This document shows, piece after piece, positions 1 to 13,400 of a stretch of 64,000 nucleotides of DNA. Numbering within the stretch: position 1 is the first letter of the stretch; each line of letters opens with the position of its first letter. The notes beneath the pieces were generated by a model, which did no database searches, was not told where the DNA came from, and saw only the letters and a program-made list of their open reading frames with translations. Both the position numbers and the translations under genes were made by a program. The DNA comes from Membranipora membranacea (Eukaryota; Bryozoa; Gymnolaemata; Cheilostomatida; Membraniporidae): the NCBI GenBank assembly GCA_914767715.1, contig OU612068.1, positions 22,320,001 to 22,384,000 on the forward strand, given 5' to 3'.

Positions 1-1600
1 ATTACATTCCTGTGCTATTTATTATTTTTCACAACTGCTGTGCAACATCGCGTTTTCTTCACCAAAAAAGTAATGTATGTTATTATTAATAATTTATTAT
101 CATATTTAACTCGAAGAACTCACCTTCTTGATATTATGAAAACAGGTTGATACTCTGTTCAATCACCATAATATATTTGTAAGAGTTCTTTGCTGTAAGC
201 TACAGCAACAGGAACAGCAACAGCAAGCTGTTAGTACATGCTTTAGGTAGGGCTGTTGACCATTAGTATCATAATTACACTTCCAAAACCACCTTTTATG
301 TAGATTATTCTATTTGGGACCAGTTCTTCTTGGCACAATATTTCAGCCATAAGTAATGACGCATTTTTGTGAACATTTTAAAGTGTTTCTTTACGTTTGA
401 TATTGGCCGACCAAAATATGTGAACAGATGGTTGATCTCAAGTCAGCCCATAACCATCTTGTATCGTTACTGGTTACTGGTTACTGGTTACTGGCTACTG
501 GTTACTGGTTACTGGTTACTGGTTACTGGCCACCGGAAATGAGATTATCACAACGTATTGACAAAATTTTTATATTCCTGTCAAATTTAAGCTACCATGT
601 AATTTTGTTATTAAATCAGTTTTCTCAGCTCAAAACTTCCCAAAATTGCAAATGAGATTGACCATGAACTTTTCAAAAAATATTCAAAATACAGTTTAAA
701 CCTGATAGTGATAGCACGGATCATCTGAAAAGAGACACTTGGCCACAATGGGCAAAGGCAATATGTGTTCCAGGAATGAAAATTGGTTATTAATAATCTA
801 TGTAAAATCCCTTACACAGTTGAGAGCTAACTGTGAATGGGATTTAGATTATTAATAATTTATTTTCTTTCGGGAACAAATTGGTTTTACCTACTAATTA
901 ATGGGGTTATCAGAAAAAGTCAATAACCTCCTTGAATATGGTACCAGCCAGTGCCCATCCACTCATATGGTCTTTAAGCCGTTATTGTCTTAATCCAACT
1001 GGTGGGGGACAACTACAACTTATTGGCGTCACTGCGGCCTCCCACCGTCATGCAAATTTTAAAAAGATCCAAGCGGCAAATCAGATATCGGGCAATTAAT
1101 GAAATTAAATGAGGATTATCCTCCTAATGATGATGCCTTTAAACAGCCATAATCTTTTTTCACACCAAGTCTGAGCCTGGCTAAATCATCTGATAGATCC
1201 GACCTTTGGATAACAGAGACTAAGCGAGGATTAGTCGAGATTATCTCCCTGGGAGCAGACTCTCTGCACAACATTTTCCCATCTCTAGCAAACCCTTGTG
1301 AGAAAATCCTGACGGCAAAATTGAAATTAAAAATGTGGAAGTTTTAATTTTGAGGTTAAAAAAGTGTGATGAGAAAATTTGCAACGTAATGGTGATGAAT
1401 CACTATTGGAAGTCTGCATGATATCCATTCATCTTATTCCGTTTTTGTTGAGTCTGACACTCTGTCCTCTCAATACATGAACTTTAGTTCAAAATATCAT
1501 ATACAGCTACCGCCTCCCCTTTCATACAGCATCACAGAATCCAAGTTTCCATTTTGCAGTGCAATGTGTTGCGGGTTGGTGATGTGTTTTGATGAACTTG
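1..1600. other. Intergenic DNA upstream of FKBP gene 1
   Basis: Apart from the TTACTGG minisatellite I see no coding exon or structured RNA here. The region probably contains the promoter and any non-coding first exon of FKBP gene 1. Confidence 0.5.
466..532. repeat. 7-bp minisatellite (TTACTGG)n
   Basis: About nine near-perfect tandem copies of TTACTGG with one CTACTGG variant and a diverged last unit. Intergenic, 1.1 kb upstream of FKBP gene 1. Confidence 0.9.
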
Positions 1601-1615
1601 GTTTTTTAGTTTCAG

Positions 1616-1625
1616 GTTAGCAAAG
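1616..1625 (+). promoter_or_regulatory. 3' splice site just upstream of the FKBP gene 1 start codon
   Basis: A pyrimidine-rich tract ending TTTCAG stops at 1615, ten bases before the ATG. Equivalent sites precede the ATGs of genes 2 (AG at 7429, 22 nt), 3 (19109, 20 nt), 4 (28689 or 28700, 31 or 20 nt) and 5 (41001, 29 nt). The mRNAs therefore probably start elsewhere: either a non-coding first exon or a trans-spliced leader joins here. Confidence 0.6.
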
Positions 1626-4600
1626 ATGGCTGGTCCCATTCAACTTGTTCTGTTGTCAGCTTTCGCTGTAACTTTGACGTCAGCACTTTTCTCGGATCTT
1701 TGGCATTTGGACTACATTCATCCCCTAGATATCCTCAAGTACCGACCTGGTTTTAAGATCAGGAGGGACTGGGTTCCCAGGTCGTGTTACGATGGTCGTT
1801 CAACCCCAGTAAGAAGTGGTGACTTTATTCACCAGCACTACATTGGAAGACTGGTCGATGGAACAAAGTTTGATGCTAGGTATGTAGTCTCTTAGACCTG
1901 CCTCACGTCTAAGTATATGATCATTGACAGATTGATTTGCCAATTATGTATGAAGCAAAATGACATATTTTCTGGTTATGAGTCGCATACTTCAAAGCTG
2001 ATGTCCCTCCACCTAACTCTAACTTAAATGCATAATTTGTTATATTCCTAATAAGAATAGCATGTGTATTATCTTTTACAGCTACGACAGAAATGGTACC
2101 TTTAATTTTTTCATGGGTATGGGAGCGGTGATCACAGGAATCGATGTTGGAATGAAGGGTATGTGTAAATGGGAGAGAAGAGATATAACTATCCCTCCTT
2201 CGATGGGCTACGGAAGCAGACAAGTCGGTAAGTGATAGGGTAGAGGATGGGCCATCATCATAACCTCACAGAAACCTGTTCGGCTGACAGAATAACATTC
2301 ATGTCATTTCCTAGCTAGGCAGTAAGATGTGAAATAAAACTTTATTATTTTGTGGTACAAACAATTTATTGTGATAAGTTTTCTGATTAATTTCTCAATA
2401 CATTTGGTGCATTGGTTTGACGTAACCTTTTTCATGGGCAGCTATTTTAAGCGGTGGTGTAGGATGCGTAAGACACCTATCTGACTTTCAATGCGTCAGT
2501 GAAACCACTATTCTTGTACCCAGACAACCAACTGGCGTACCTCACGGTGGTCACTAATACCACAGACAGCAGCCATAGGAATGCTTTTATTTTTAGAGGG
2601 GCAAAAATAGCCACCGGTTGTTATCACATGAACTTTCTTTTGGTCATTTGCATTCTTTAATTAACAAAAAACTCTTAGATCTTAGATGACTCAGGACAAT
2701 TCAATTCAATAAATGTCTCTAGCCTGGATTCTGTGACCAATAAAAATGATTAATATTTCATGAAGTTGTAGGGCATGTCGAAATTACATTGTGGCAAAAA
2801 CAGGCTTTTCCAATGTCCTAAGGTTTAATCACATGCTATTTCCTCTCACAACAACGTCCATCAAAATAATTTGTAACCTATTTCAGATATTTATTAGCTT
2901 TCATATACACATCAAAATGTTGAAAAAACCGTTAGTTTTATTGCACTTTGAGCTAAAATAATCTGGCAATTGTTTCATACAAGTTCTGAACTGCTTGCCC
3001 CAAACACACTGTTTGTTCTTCCGCATCAGTTTTTTCAAAACACGATTCTGTTTATTTTCAGGCTCGATCCCACCAGACTCTACCCTGGAGTTTGAGGTCG
3101 TCCTAGACGATACCTGGATCAGTCCTTTCAACATTAAGACAGTCTACAAGCCCGATGGATGTGACCGAGAGTTGAGGAAAACAGCTCAGGGTGATCGCAT
3201 CAGCATCTGGTTCAACGGAACCATCGACAGAAATGAGTCAGCTGTCGTAGAGTTTCTGTAAGTCCTCATCAATCAGTTCTGTGGTTCTCTTTGTGAACAA
3301 GCTTGTTACCTCTAATCAGATGGTGGGGATATTGCATTAATCAACAAGAAACGAACAAGTGGTTTACCTTTTTGGGGCCTACTTCTTGGCATGTTGGTTA
3401 GAAGGTCAGATTATGTAATGGTGCTTGACTCAAGTGTAAACACTTGTAGGGTGTCCTGGAAAGTGATTATATATCCGTAGAGAATAATAATGGTATCAAT
3501 ATTTTTATTTCACATTTAATCACTGTTTCTTTTCCACATTTGAATATATAAACTTGAAACCTAAGAAACTGGAAAGAATAAGCTTTTAAGTTCTGTGTGA
3601 ACTTGTTGAAGAAGTTTGAAGAATCAATCAAGACCTTTTTTCTTCGATCCTGTTGCACAACAATTTGTAATTTCCATACTTTAATTATCTTGAAGTTTTT
3701 GTTGATTGGTTTTGAATTTTTACGTAGGCCAAGAGACGACCCTCTCAGCTTTGTCCTTGGGGAAGGGAATGTGATCAAAGCTCTGGATATGGGTCTGCTG
3801 GATATGTGCATCGGAGAGAAGAGAATCATAACCGCACCATCTAAGCTCGCCTACGAATGGGGAAAATGTAAGTATACTATTTACCCCTGGAGCAGTAAAG
3901 TACTCGTATTACTTCATGTGCACTCCCACCTCAGCTAGTGGAAATGCATCTAGCCAACATTAAATGAGCAGAATTAAAGTCTAGCTGATATTTGTTCCTC
4001 TAGGGTACACAGATCGTAATACGGAACAAGCAATTGCCCTCCAGCTACCTCAAATTACCGTCACCTGCAATAATGACGTGAGCAGTTGGAAGTTGCGCTT
4101 CTAATGAGGCAATGAAAATTCTAGAATTCTCCAATCTCTCACATTTGTGAGACAGATATGCATCAATTATCTGATCAAAACAGTTTGCTTATTAAAATTT
4201 AGTGTAATAGTAAGTAGCAATGGACCAGAGGAGATCATTAGCATAGATAAATACACGGGATGTTCAAGTTCATCAGATATGCCGGTCAGAACCTGAACAT
4301 ACTCGATGGCACACTATGGTACAAGGTGGTTTTTTAAAATCCCGGGTGAGAATATGGCCGACCACCTGATGTGTGACTGATTACGAATTCAATCAATATT
4401 TCGAACGCAGCAAGTCAAGGGAAATGAATGTTTCATAACTTGAAGTCATGTCTTATCCAATCATCTTGTATGCATTTTCTTGTGTAAAGTGTAGTTTAAT
4501 CCACTATTCTGATCACCATTTGACCAAGTTATCCAGCTAATTGGAACCAAATACATACAGATGAAATTAGAAATCATGCTTTTTATTATATTCTATAAAG

Positions 4601-5987
4601 AGTTTGTTTTTCTATTCTTTAGATCCATTGATCCCTCCACAAACCACTCTTCAGTATGAGGTTGAGCTCTTGGATATCACAGATGGTAAGATGTACTACA
4701 TACAGACCGTAGCTCCAGGCTGCCCATCTAATGAGACATCACAGCACGGAGATCTCGTCAGCATCGACTACTCTGGAATATCTGCTTATAACAAATTCAG
4801 GCAATGGAACCGAAGGTTGGTCATAATAGCCTCGAAACTCTGCATTGTCAATGAAGGCTAATTATGAGAAGATCCTAGCCTGGTCAAGCGGTTACAAAAA
4901 ATGTAGCAAGTCAAGGCTTGGAAGATCCAATTATACTCGCTGCAGGGTTTTCAAATCTTTCTAGGATTTTTTTGCTGGCACTATTTTCTCATATTCACTG
5001 ACAAGTATATTCGATCTGATCACAAAATTAATAACAGGTTATTAAATAGTTAGTTCAAAGCCTTTCTTGGAAGTGCCGCCTACCTACCTGACCGTGATTG
5101 ATTTTAGTACTTTATCATCACGTTTTATGACAGTTCAGCGAATTCAATTTGGCAACCTAGAGCATCCATGAAATAAGGCTACTGATCCAGTTCATAAGCT
5201 TCAAAATGAAACCATTTTTATCACTGAGTGTGTTTATTTTTAGGGGCAGCCCATACACCTTCCAGCTTGGAGGAGACCACGTACTGAGAGCCTTTAATTT
5301 CGCTGCCGAGGGAATGTGCATCGGTGAGAAGAGACGACTTTTCATGCCCCCAGAGTTTGTCACTGCTCAATTCCATACAGGTAATAATGAGAATGTTACT
5401 TGCTTTTTACTGATAATTTGCTTTTTCTTGCAACTTTTACAGTTAGTGATAGAATACAAATCAATGGGTAACTCTGATCAAGTGTGGGTAATGAAGATTG
5501 CTGCATTATGGGATATTTTGGGGAAACATCCAGAGGTCATCTCATGGCATCCAACATCCAATCAAATTCAAGTGTAGCACTCTTTCTGTGGTTGAGTTGC
5601 TCCCTTATTTGGCCTTCAAATTCTTACAAGTGAGCTTTAATTGAATGAATAAAATCATATCAAAGAGGTTCTTTCGCTGTTTTTAACTTTAACTTTAAAG
5701 AATTATGCAAATAATCTACATCTTATCAAATTGCAGCAAAATTCCCTATCGGAAAAAGATTGACTTTGGACATTGAGCTGAAAATGAACGACTTTGGAAA
5801 GCTATACGACAGCACTACCACTACCACAACAACTACCACCACAACACCAACACCCACTACAGCCTTTGAGTTCTTTGAACCTGTAACTGCCTCATTCAAT
5901 CCAGTCGTCACAAATGAGAACACACCTATCCTTGCGAGTAACCCCATTAATGTCGCTTCAGCTTCTGATGGAGCACCTGCCTTCTAA
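1626..5987 (+). CDS. FKBP gene 1: secreted triple-FKBP protein with short Thr-rich tail
   Basis: Seven exons: 1626-1879, 2082-2227, 3062-3257, 3728-3867, 4623-4815, 5244-5380, 5737-5987. All junctions are GT/AG, the phases close, and the protein is 438 aa. Residues 1-20 are a signal peptide. Residues 21-40 form a Trp/His-rich module (LFSDLWHLDYIHPLD) that genes 4 and 5 lack. Three FKBP (peptidyl-prolyl cis-trans isomerase) domains follow, about residues 45-150, 150-262 and 263-372. Domain 1 keeps the FKBP12-type pocket residues: Tyr in HQHYIGR, Phe-Asp in KFDA, Val-Ile in AVITG, and Tyr in MGYG. Domains 2 and 3 lack the Phe-Asp pair and are probably non-catalytic. Each domain has one Cys near its start and one in the (G/D)MC motif, as in ER FKBPs with a domain disulfide. 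The tail is a Thr run followed by about 45 ordinary residues. AATAAA lies at 6470. The likely role is folding or extracellular binding; the substrate is unknown. Confidence 0.93.
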
Positions 5988-7428
5988 TCACTCCACCACA
6001 CAAAGCCTCTACAATATGTTATGCAATGCTGTCATAATGACAATTAAGTATATATTGAGTATATATACTATATTCATCTCCCCATCTTGTCATTATTCTT
6101 GCCTGTCTTTCCTATATTAGATATGGGATACGATTGGACTTAGATTATGTAGCCATGGCATTATAGCCAACCAACAAAGCCGTGGTTTCTCTATTCTAAG
6201 CTTATGATGAATATGGGGGGCGCAGGCACGTCCTCTGCACTGCCTAGATCTGAGGCTTCTCATCTAGTATTAATTTAAAAAAAGATTTTTGTTCTTTTAC
6301 TTCTCCCATAGCTTATCTGAATTCTTTTTTTCTTTTTCTGTCTACGTGAATGTAAAGCTTGATGATGATTATCTGAACTCAACTATTTTTGATACAGTAT
6401 TTTTATAATCGGATCAGTGTTTGTCTCAAATGCGTAACTATGATATTATTGGTGATGTACTTATAAAGTAATAAAGGCGAGGAGTTTAACTCTTTCAAGT
6501 GAATACTCACCAGCACAATTATTATGAATCATGCAGATTATGGAAAAGAATAGAGTGCCGGAAACATTGCTGAACATTCTAGAAAATGGATGGGCAGTCT
6601 TGCCAATAAACATAATAATAAACTAGATCGTTTGGTTCATACTGTCACGCCCTACTCCTACTCAAAGAGACGTCTTTATCTCGTAATTCTCTACAATTTG
6701 GGCTGTCAAGTTGCTGTGGGTTTGACAAGATGTCATGCAGCCCTTGATCATGGTATTTCTACACCAGGCTATTAACTCAATTCTGATAAACCAAAACATG
6801 CAGGGTCACTTAAAATCCCTGGTAAATAGCTGTTCCTGACAGGCAATTTGTTAAATCTCTGGCATAACATCAGTGGATGTTTAGCCTGGTAGAGTATTAC
6901 AGAGGATTATCACAGCTGTACAGGTGAATCGATGACGCTGCATTTCTTGATCGGTTGTCCGAGGTTGTGCAAGCATTAACCTTGTTTCTGTGCCACGGAT
7001 CTGAGTTGGAATTGTTTTGGCTGAGAAAGAACTTTTAAAAACTGGTATGCAATTACAAGCATTGCACTCAAGAACTTTTTGTTCTTACTTCATCGTTTCT
7101 TGATTTCATTTGCACCATCCACTTTGTCACCGGGATCCAGCACATTTACCGTTGATGTGAAAACCTATACAGTCAGCTTTCACCTAAACTAGCTGGTAGT
7201 CTGCAATCATGTAGAATACCTAACTAGTAGCGAGCAGTAAATTTCTGAATTTATAAAACAGGGAGACTAATTGGAGAAGCAGTAGTCGATAATTGTGATG
7301 CGTTTTCATTTGCTACAGTTATTAGAAATGTATGGATGGCGGTTAAAATACCGACAATTGCTTTATAAGATTCCCAAAATGTTTACTGTGAAGTGATTTT
7401 TTATGGTAATATTTCTATTTATATTTCA
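5988..7428. other. FKBP gene 1 3'-UTR and spacer to gene 2
   Basis: AATAAA at 6470-6475 marks the probable end of the gene 1 transcript, about 480 nt of 3'-UTR. The remaining ~950 bp must hold the gene 2 promoter or leader. No coding exon seen. Confidence 0.5.
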
Positions 7429-7451
7429 GGACGTTGTAAGGGTAGACAAAA

Positions 7452-10400
7452 ATGACTTTAACACGTGTGTGTTGTCTCTCGACGTTTCTCATTAGCATAG
7501 TGGTTCTTTCCTCAGCCCTCTTCCAGGATCTGTGGCATCTAGATTATGTTCATCCTCTGGATATTATTAAGTATCCTGATTGGACAGGTTTTAAGATAAG
7601 GAGAGATTGGGTTCCCAGGTCGTGTTATGGTGGAAGATCTCAACAAGTCAGAGCAGGCGACTTCGTTCACCAGCATTATGTTGGGAGGCTGGCAAATGGC
7701 ACAAGATTTGATTCCAGGTAGATTAAAGTTAATAAGCATCAGTCTTAGATGTTAAACCAAATGGATTAGCTCTGGGTATAATTAACATAATGAATAATTT
7801 CCTATCATTAAAATTGTTCAGCCGAGGAGATTAAAAACTTAATCCCATGAAAATGCGTTAAAAGATCGTACAAGACTTTTCTTGCTTTTTTCTGCAAATC
7901 TCTCTAAGCGAAAGTCAAATCTTTGCCTCTAATATCCATTTCTATGTGTTTTTCTTTAGTTATGAGAGAAATGAAACATTCGATTTCTTTCTGGATACCG
8001 GAAAAGTTATCCAGGGGATCGATATTGGAATGAAGGGTATGTGTAAATGGGAGAGGAGAGATATCACCGTCCCACCAGCATTAGCTTATGGAAACCGACA
8101 AGTTGGTAAGTATACGGAAGTATTAAAATGTCACTCTAACTGATAGATTCCGTGTCAAAATGCCAGAGTCAAAATGACACTGGGACAAAATGCCAGTGAC
8201 AAAATGCCATTGCCATAATGCCATGGCCATAATGCCATAGGTGATAACACCACTGCACACTATACCAATGCCAAAATACCAGTTGTACAAAACGCCAGCG
8301 GTGTCAAAATATCAGTGGATATAATGCCGGATTGGACATAATACTATTTGGGACAACATACCATATCCCAAAACACCATTGCCACAATGCCAAAAAAATG
8401 GAACCAAAGGAGATCAAACAACGTTGTGTTTTTTTTTTTGTAAGTTGTATCACAGCTGCGAGTTGCTTGGTGAGAGGTGGCTCAGCTGTTTAGAGCCGTA
8501 CCCTTCACTGTGCAAGTCATAAAGTTTCTTCGTTCAATTTCAATGAGATCTGAGGTTTGTTGGGGTCCACAAACTGAGAGCTAGTGATTTGTAAAAATTC
8601 CATTTAATGAGAATGTGTAGAATTTTATATGTTCAACACAGAAATTCTTCATCTCACTGGTTTAATAATGTTAAACCACCAATGCTGCCTTCCACGTGAA
8701 ATGGACTGGGTGAGATGCACGGACACAAAATTACATTCTATTTAAAATAAAAAATCGGTCAATAATCATTCAGATAGCACAATCATCTAAGTTGTAATAC
8801 ACAGGGAAGACCTTGTTTTACAGAACCTTTGCCACAAAACTTGGAATTATTGGCAAATGTAAAATTATTTTGTTACACACGGGACTGAAAAATAACAAAA
8901 CTTGAGTTAATTCAACTTAGTAATATAACGAGATATGTGAATATTGTAGTGTAGAACAAAATTCTCCTATACCAATGTGTATGCCACAATATAACCGACC
9001 AGCGCTGTGACGCACAGGTCGGCGTACAGGACACTAAATTATATTCTGATAACAGTGGTCATGATAATTCTAGCAGCTGTCCAGGTCCAAATTTTAACTT
9101 TAGTCAAGCCAAGGAGTTGTCTCTAACTCCATGATCACATCAAGATTTTAAACAGTTGCCGAAGGAGGGACAGAGACGAAAACTTTTAATTCTAGTGATG
9201 CAAATGAGGGAGAACGGTTCTTACGTGAAAGTGGTATGAATTGTGTTTTTGTTGAATTGGGCCACGCAAGAGATAGCCAGCTACGACTCTACAAAAAAAT
9301 GCTCTGCGTGTCATCAAGAGATTAGACCAGGGGTCAAATAATTTCTATTAATTTTGAAAAACTAAAAATCATGCCATTAAAAATTCTTTTTAATTAAGAA
9401 TTTTGAAACTTTTATTAAAATCATACACAATTCAAAATATTTCAAATATGGTAACAAACCATAAATACAATACTTGATCCAACAAACTTTATTAAAACCA
9501 ATAACAAGCGAGGAGAGAGGTCCTTGTTAAGCAATGGCATAGCCTTGTTCATCAAGTACCTTTTGGTAGTTTGGGCAGGGCCAGGGTGCAATCTTACAGT
9601 CAGGCTGGCGGGGCGGCTCTGGTCAATTGGTGCATAGCGGGTACGGTGGGCACTAAGTAGAAAAGATATCAGAAAAGTTTATACTTGTTGCGATTAAAAA
9701 GAAAAACTAGGCATTGTAATATGTTGCCGTAAGTCTCAGCATCATGTCGAAAGCTATGAACAAGAAATAAAAAATGATCCAATACAAAGATTATCATTAT
9801 GACCGTTCTAAAATTGGCCTTGCCTCAGATATTTGTGTAGGTTGAATCAATTTTGTTACTTTTTCAGTGTCTTGGCGCTGAAAAAGATTGTATTTTCATG
9901 CTAAAGTGCATACTCATGAACAGAATTTTCCTACACTATGTCCAATCATCCTAGACTTAATGACACCAGTAATAGCGTCAGTCAAGACCAGTCAAAACCC
10001 TTCAAGCAAAGACATAAAATTGGTCAAATTTTGAGAGTCAAATAATTTGCCTTGACCCACAGAGTTGGCGGCGCAATATTTGGCTGCAATTTTTACAACA
10101 CACACTAGCTTTGTTACAAATGGGGCCCAACAAACCCCAGATATCATCGGAATTGAATGACTTGCACAGTGAAGGGGAAGGCTCTAAACAGCTGAGCCAC
10201 CTCTCACCAAGCAACTTGCAGCTGTTACACAACTAAAAAATAAACTACAGCGTGGTTTGATCTCCTCTGGTTACATTTTTTGGCATTATGGCAATGGTGT
10301 TTTGGGATATGGTATGTTGTCCCAAATGGTATTATATCCGATCCGGCATCATATTCACTGGTATATTGACACAACTGGCGGTTTGTACAACTGGAATTTT

Positions 10401-13400
10401 GGCATTGGTATAGTGTGCAGTGGTGTTATCACCTATGGCATTATGGCCATGGCACTATGGCAATGGCATTATGTCACTGGCATTTTGTCCCAATGGCATT
10501 TTGACCATGGCACTATGGCCGGGTACCTAACTGATAGTATGCTGAGTCAAGACATTACGGCAGTGTTCATCGTAGGAAAATAAGGAAGTGTAAGGAATTA
10601 TGGTCCTGCAAATTCAACAGGCAATGACATTGTTTCCTACAGTTTTTGGTAGCAGAGTAAGTGTGATTTCTCTCATCAACATTATTTACAGTGTGCAACC
10701 TTCATCCTTGGCAATTGAGACAATTCCTTCCAAAATTCAATCACAATCAATCTCATAATTTTTGTCTCAAGGAATTTGGTTCCAACAGATTGAGTTTTCC
10801 GCCCTCAAAGAAAAATGATATTGGTGGTCTTCAATCAACCTTTTCCAATGATGTAACTCAAGTGGAGTATATCTGAGTATATGTTTAGCTCTTCAAGTTT
10901 GAGAGTACTTCTGGAACTCAGTCAGAAGTATAATTTTATGTGTCTTACCCATTTATTATCCTCACGAGTTACAAAACATGGCAGAGTAATTTTGTGAAAA
11001 ATAACGAAAACAGCACATAATAATGATAATGTCCGCCTATGTTGTACCCTATCATTTTCTTGGGGCCTAGAAATTTTTTTACAAGGTACTAAACCTAGTG
11101 TCTCAGTGAGTAACTCCTAAATGAAGAAAGTTCTCTGCAGTCCAGATCTTCACATCATTTTAAACTCTCGAAGTGAAGTCATTCCCTTAAACCTAGAACC
11201 TCTTGTTGAATTTACTGGCTATCATGAACAAATCTATGGTTCTCCCCCCCCCCCACCCCCTCAAGTCACATATCTTACAGGATTTGCAATTTTCGATTTC
11301 TCATTCTTGATTTCATATTTACTTTCCATTATCAGGAGGGATTCCGCCAAACTCAACGCTATACTTTGAGGTGGTTCTCAATGACACCTGGATCAGTCCG
11401 TTCAAGATAGAGACTATCTATAGGCCGCCAGGATGTGAGCATGATATGAGGAAGACAGCCGTGGGAGATAAAATTAGCATTCACTACAACGGCACCATAA
11501 ATAGAAACGCCTCAGCTATATTTTATGAGACGTAAGTTGGCCGTGATATGATCTTTATGATTGGTGTTTTTGACAGTAATTTCAATGCAATTACCATAGT
11601 TTCTCCAGAAAGTTCGATTGTTCGTTAGTTCAAAGCTACTTTATTTCAGTATTATTTCATATTACTATTCGGTTTCCAAGGGATTTTATTCCAATACTCG
11701 CTGAAACTGGGGGAGTTGCCAACCACAAGGATCAAAGGAATCACTATTACTATTGTTTGCCAATATTTCAAACAGGTACAGAGATCGACCGCTGGAGTTC
11801 GTTCTCGGTGAAGGAAATGTTATTCGGGCTCTTGATATGGGACTTCTGGGAATGTGTGTCGGAGAGAAGAGAGTTATCATTGCTCCCCCTCTATTGGCCT
11901 ATGGTCGCTGGGGAAGAGGTAGGATCAAACTATTTGTGGGTCCCTGAACAAATTTTGACTTAGGTCAAAGTTAAATGTATATCGCAAAGAGAAGCTGGGA
12001 CAGTTGTCACAGACATTTGGTGGTGTTGTATTTTATAGATTTGTCCATGGTATTATTGGGTGGTACGGCAATAACAAATCATTTGGTTTTCTTTGTGCAT
12101 TGATTGATACAGCCATTGCGAGACCATCAAATTTCGATAGGCTGTGTCAGTTAGTATAGCTCAGCAATGAAGTTTTAATTGACTAATTAAGTGGATTATC
12201 ACCAATAAAATAGGCTCACTGGTCTCAGCTCTCTAATCTTCTGCTAGAGATACAATGGGTATTTTACACCAATCCCCCTCATGATCCATTGTGTAATAAT
12301 CTGTGATTGTGATAATAATGGTAGGGTGTTACAAGGTAAGAACACATCCGTCCAACTGGATCATATTGCCAATTATCCCATATAATCTTCTTGATCCACC
12401 CTAATCCGTCTCCTCCGCAACAGGGCCTCAGCTATTTCAAGTATCGTCAGCCTTCCCAACAAATATTGCGAAATAGACAAATTAGAATTATCTAGAGTTG
12501 TGTTTCTGCTGTGCATGAGAGCACAACTACATAAGACTATCACATTGCTTTATGCATTGCGTTAGTCTTACCATATTGTACTTTATCAATGATACAATAA
12601 CTTGCCACAAAATAATATATGGTCTCACACTTTGTTTACAATGTTGCTCTTATTTCTATTCCAGCGCCTACAATCCCGGGACAAGCCACTCTGCGCTTTG
12701 AAACTGTTCTGAATGACATCAGTGATGGTAAGATATATTGGGTAAAGACAGGAGGAGTTGCAGAGTGTTCCAAGTATAAGAAAGCTAAGGATAAGGACTG
12801 GGTCAGCATAATCTACTCAGGGGAATCAGCGCAAAACAAACTCAAGAGATCAAACCACTGGTCAGTACAGCTTATCTTTTGAAATCACAATGAATCAACC
12901 TATGGCCACCAGTTTGGACTCTAGAATGCAAGAGTGTATGTAACATTGTATCATCCGAGGATCTAATTTTGTGAAGCCCTGTAATGCTCATTTGAAATGG
13001 ATGTTGATGGTGGTATTAATATATTCTGAATTCCACATCAAGATTATCCATTATGCTCAAACCTTGGAACATGATTGTACCCTCTAGTCTGGAAGGATAT
13101 CCGAAAAGTTGGGTATCAGAGGGAACAATCTTCAACCTCAAATTCCTCTGAACTGTAGATATCATTATCAAAGGCCTACACTTCATGCATGACAATGATA
13201 AATCAACTGAGGTATTAACTATATGCTGCTTTGGCTGCTAGTTTTTTAGATCTGAGAAGGCTTAAAGTATGTTGATGCCTCCTACGCTAGCCACATGCAT
13301 ATTTAACTCAGTAAAACAGCGAAAAAATCAAGGCTGACAGCAAAACGAGGGAACAATTGCCAACACCGGATCAAATAGCACTTTTGTAAGAATGAAGTTT

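Noticed and set aside
1921-2223. 100-codon minus-strand frame over FKBP gene 1 exon 2
   Set aside because: Shadow of the plus-strand exon; the same shadow recurs in the paralogues.
10257-10583. 108-codon frame with repeated Trp/His/Tyr
   Set aside because: It is the ATGCCA-type repeat of the foldback element's right arm.
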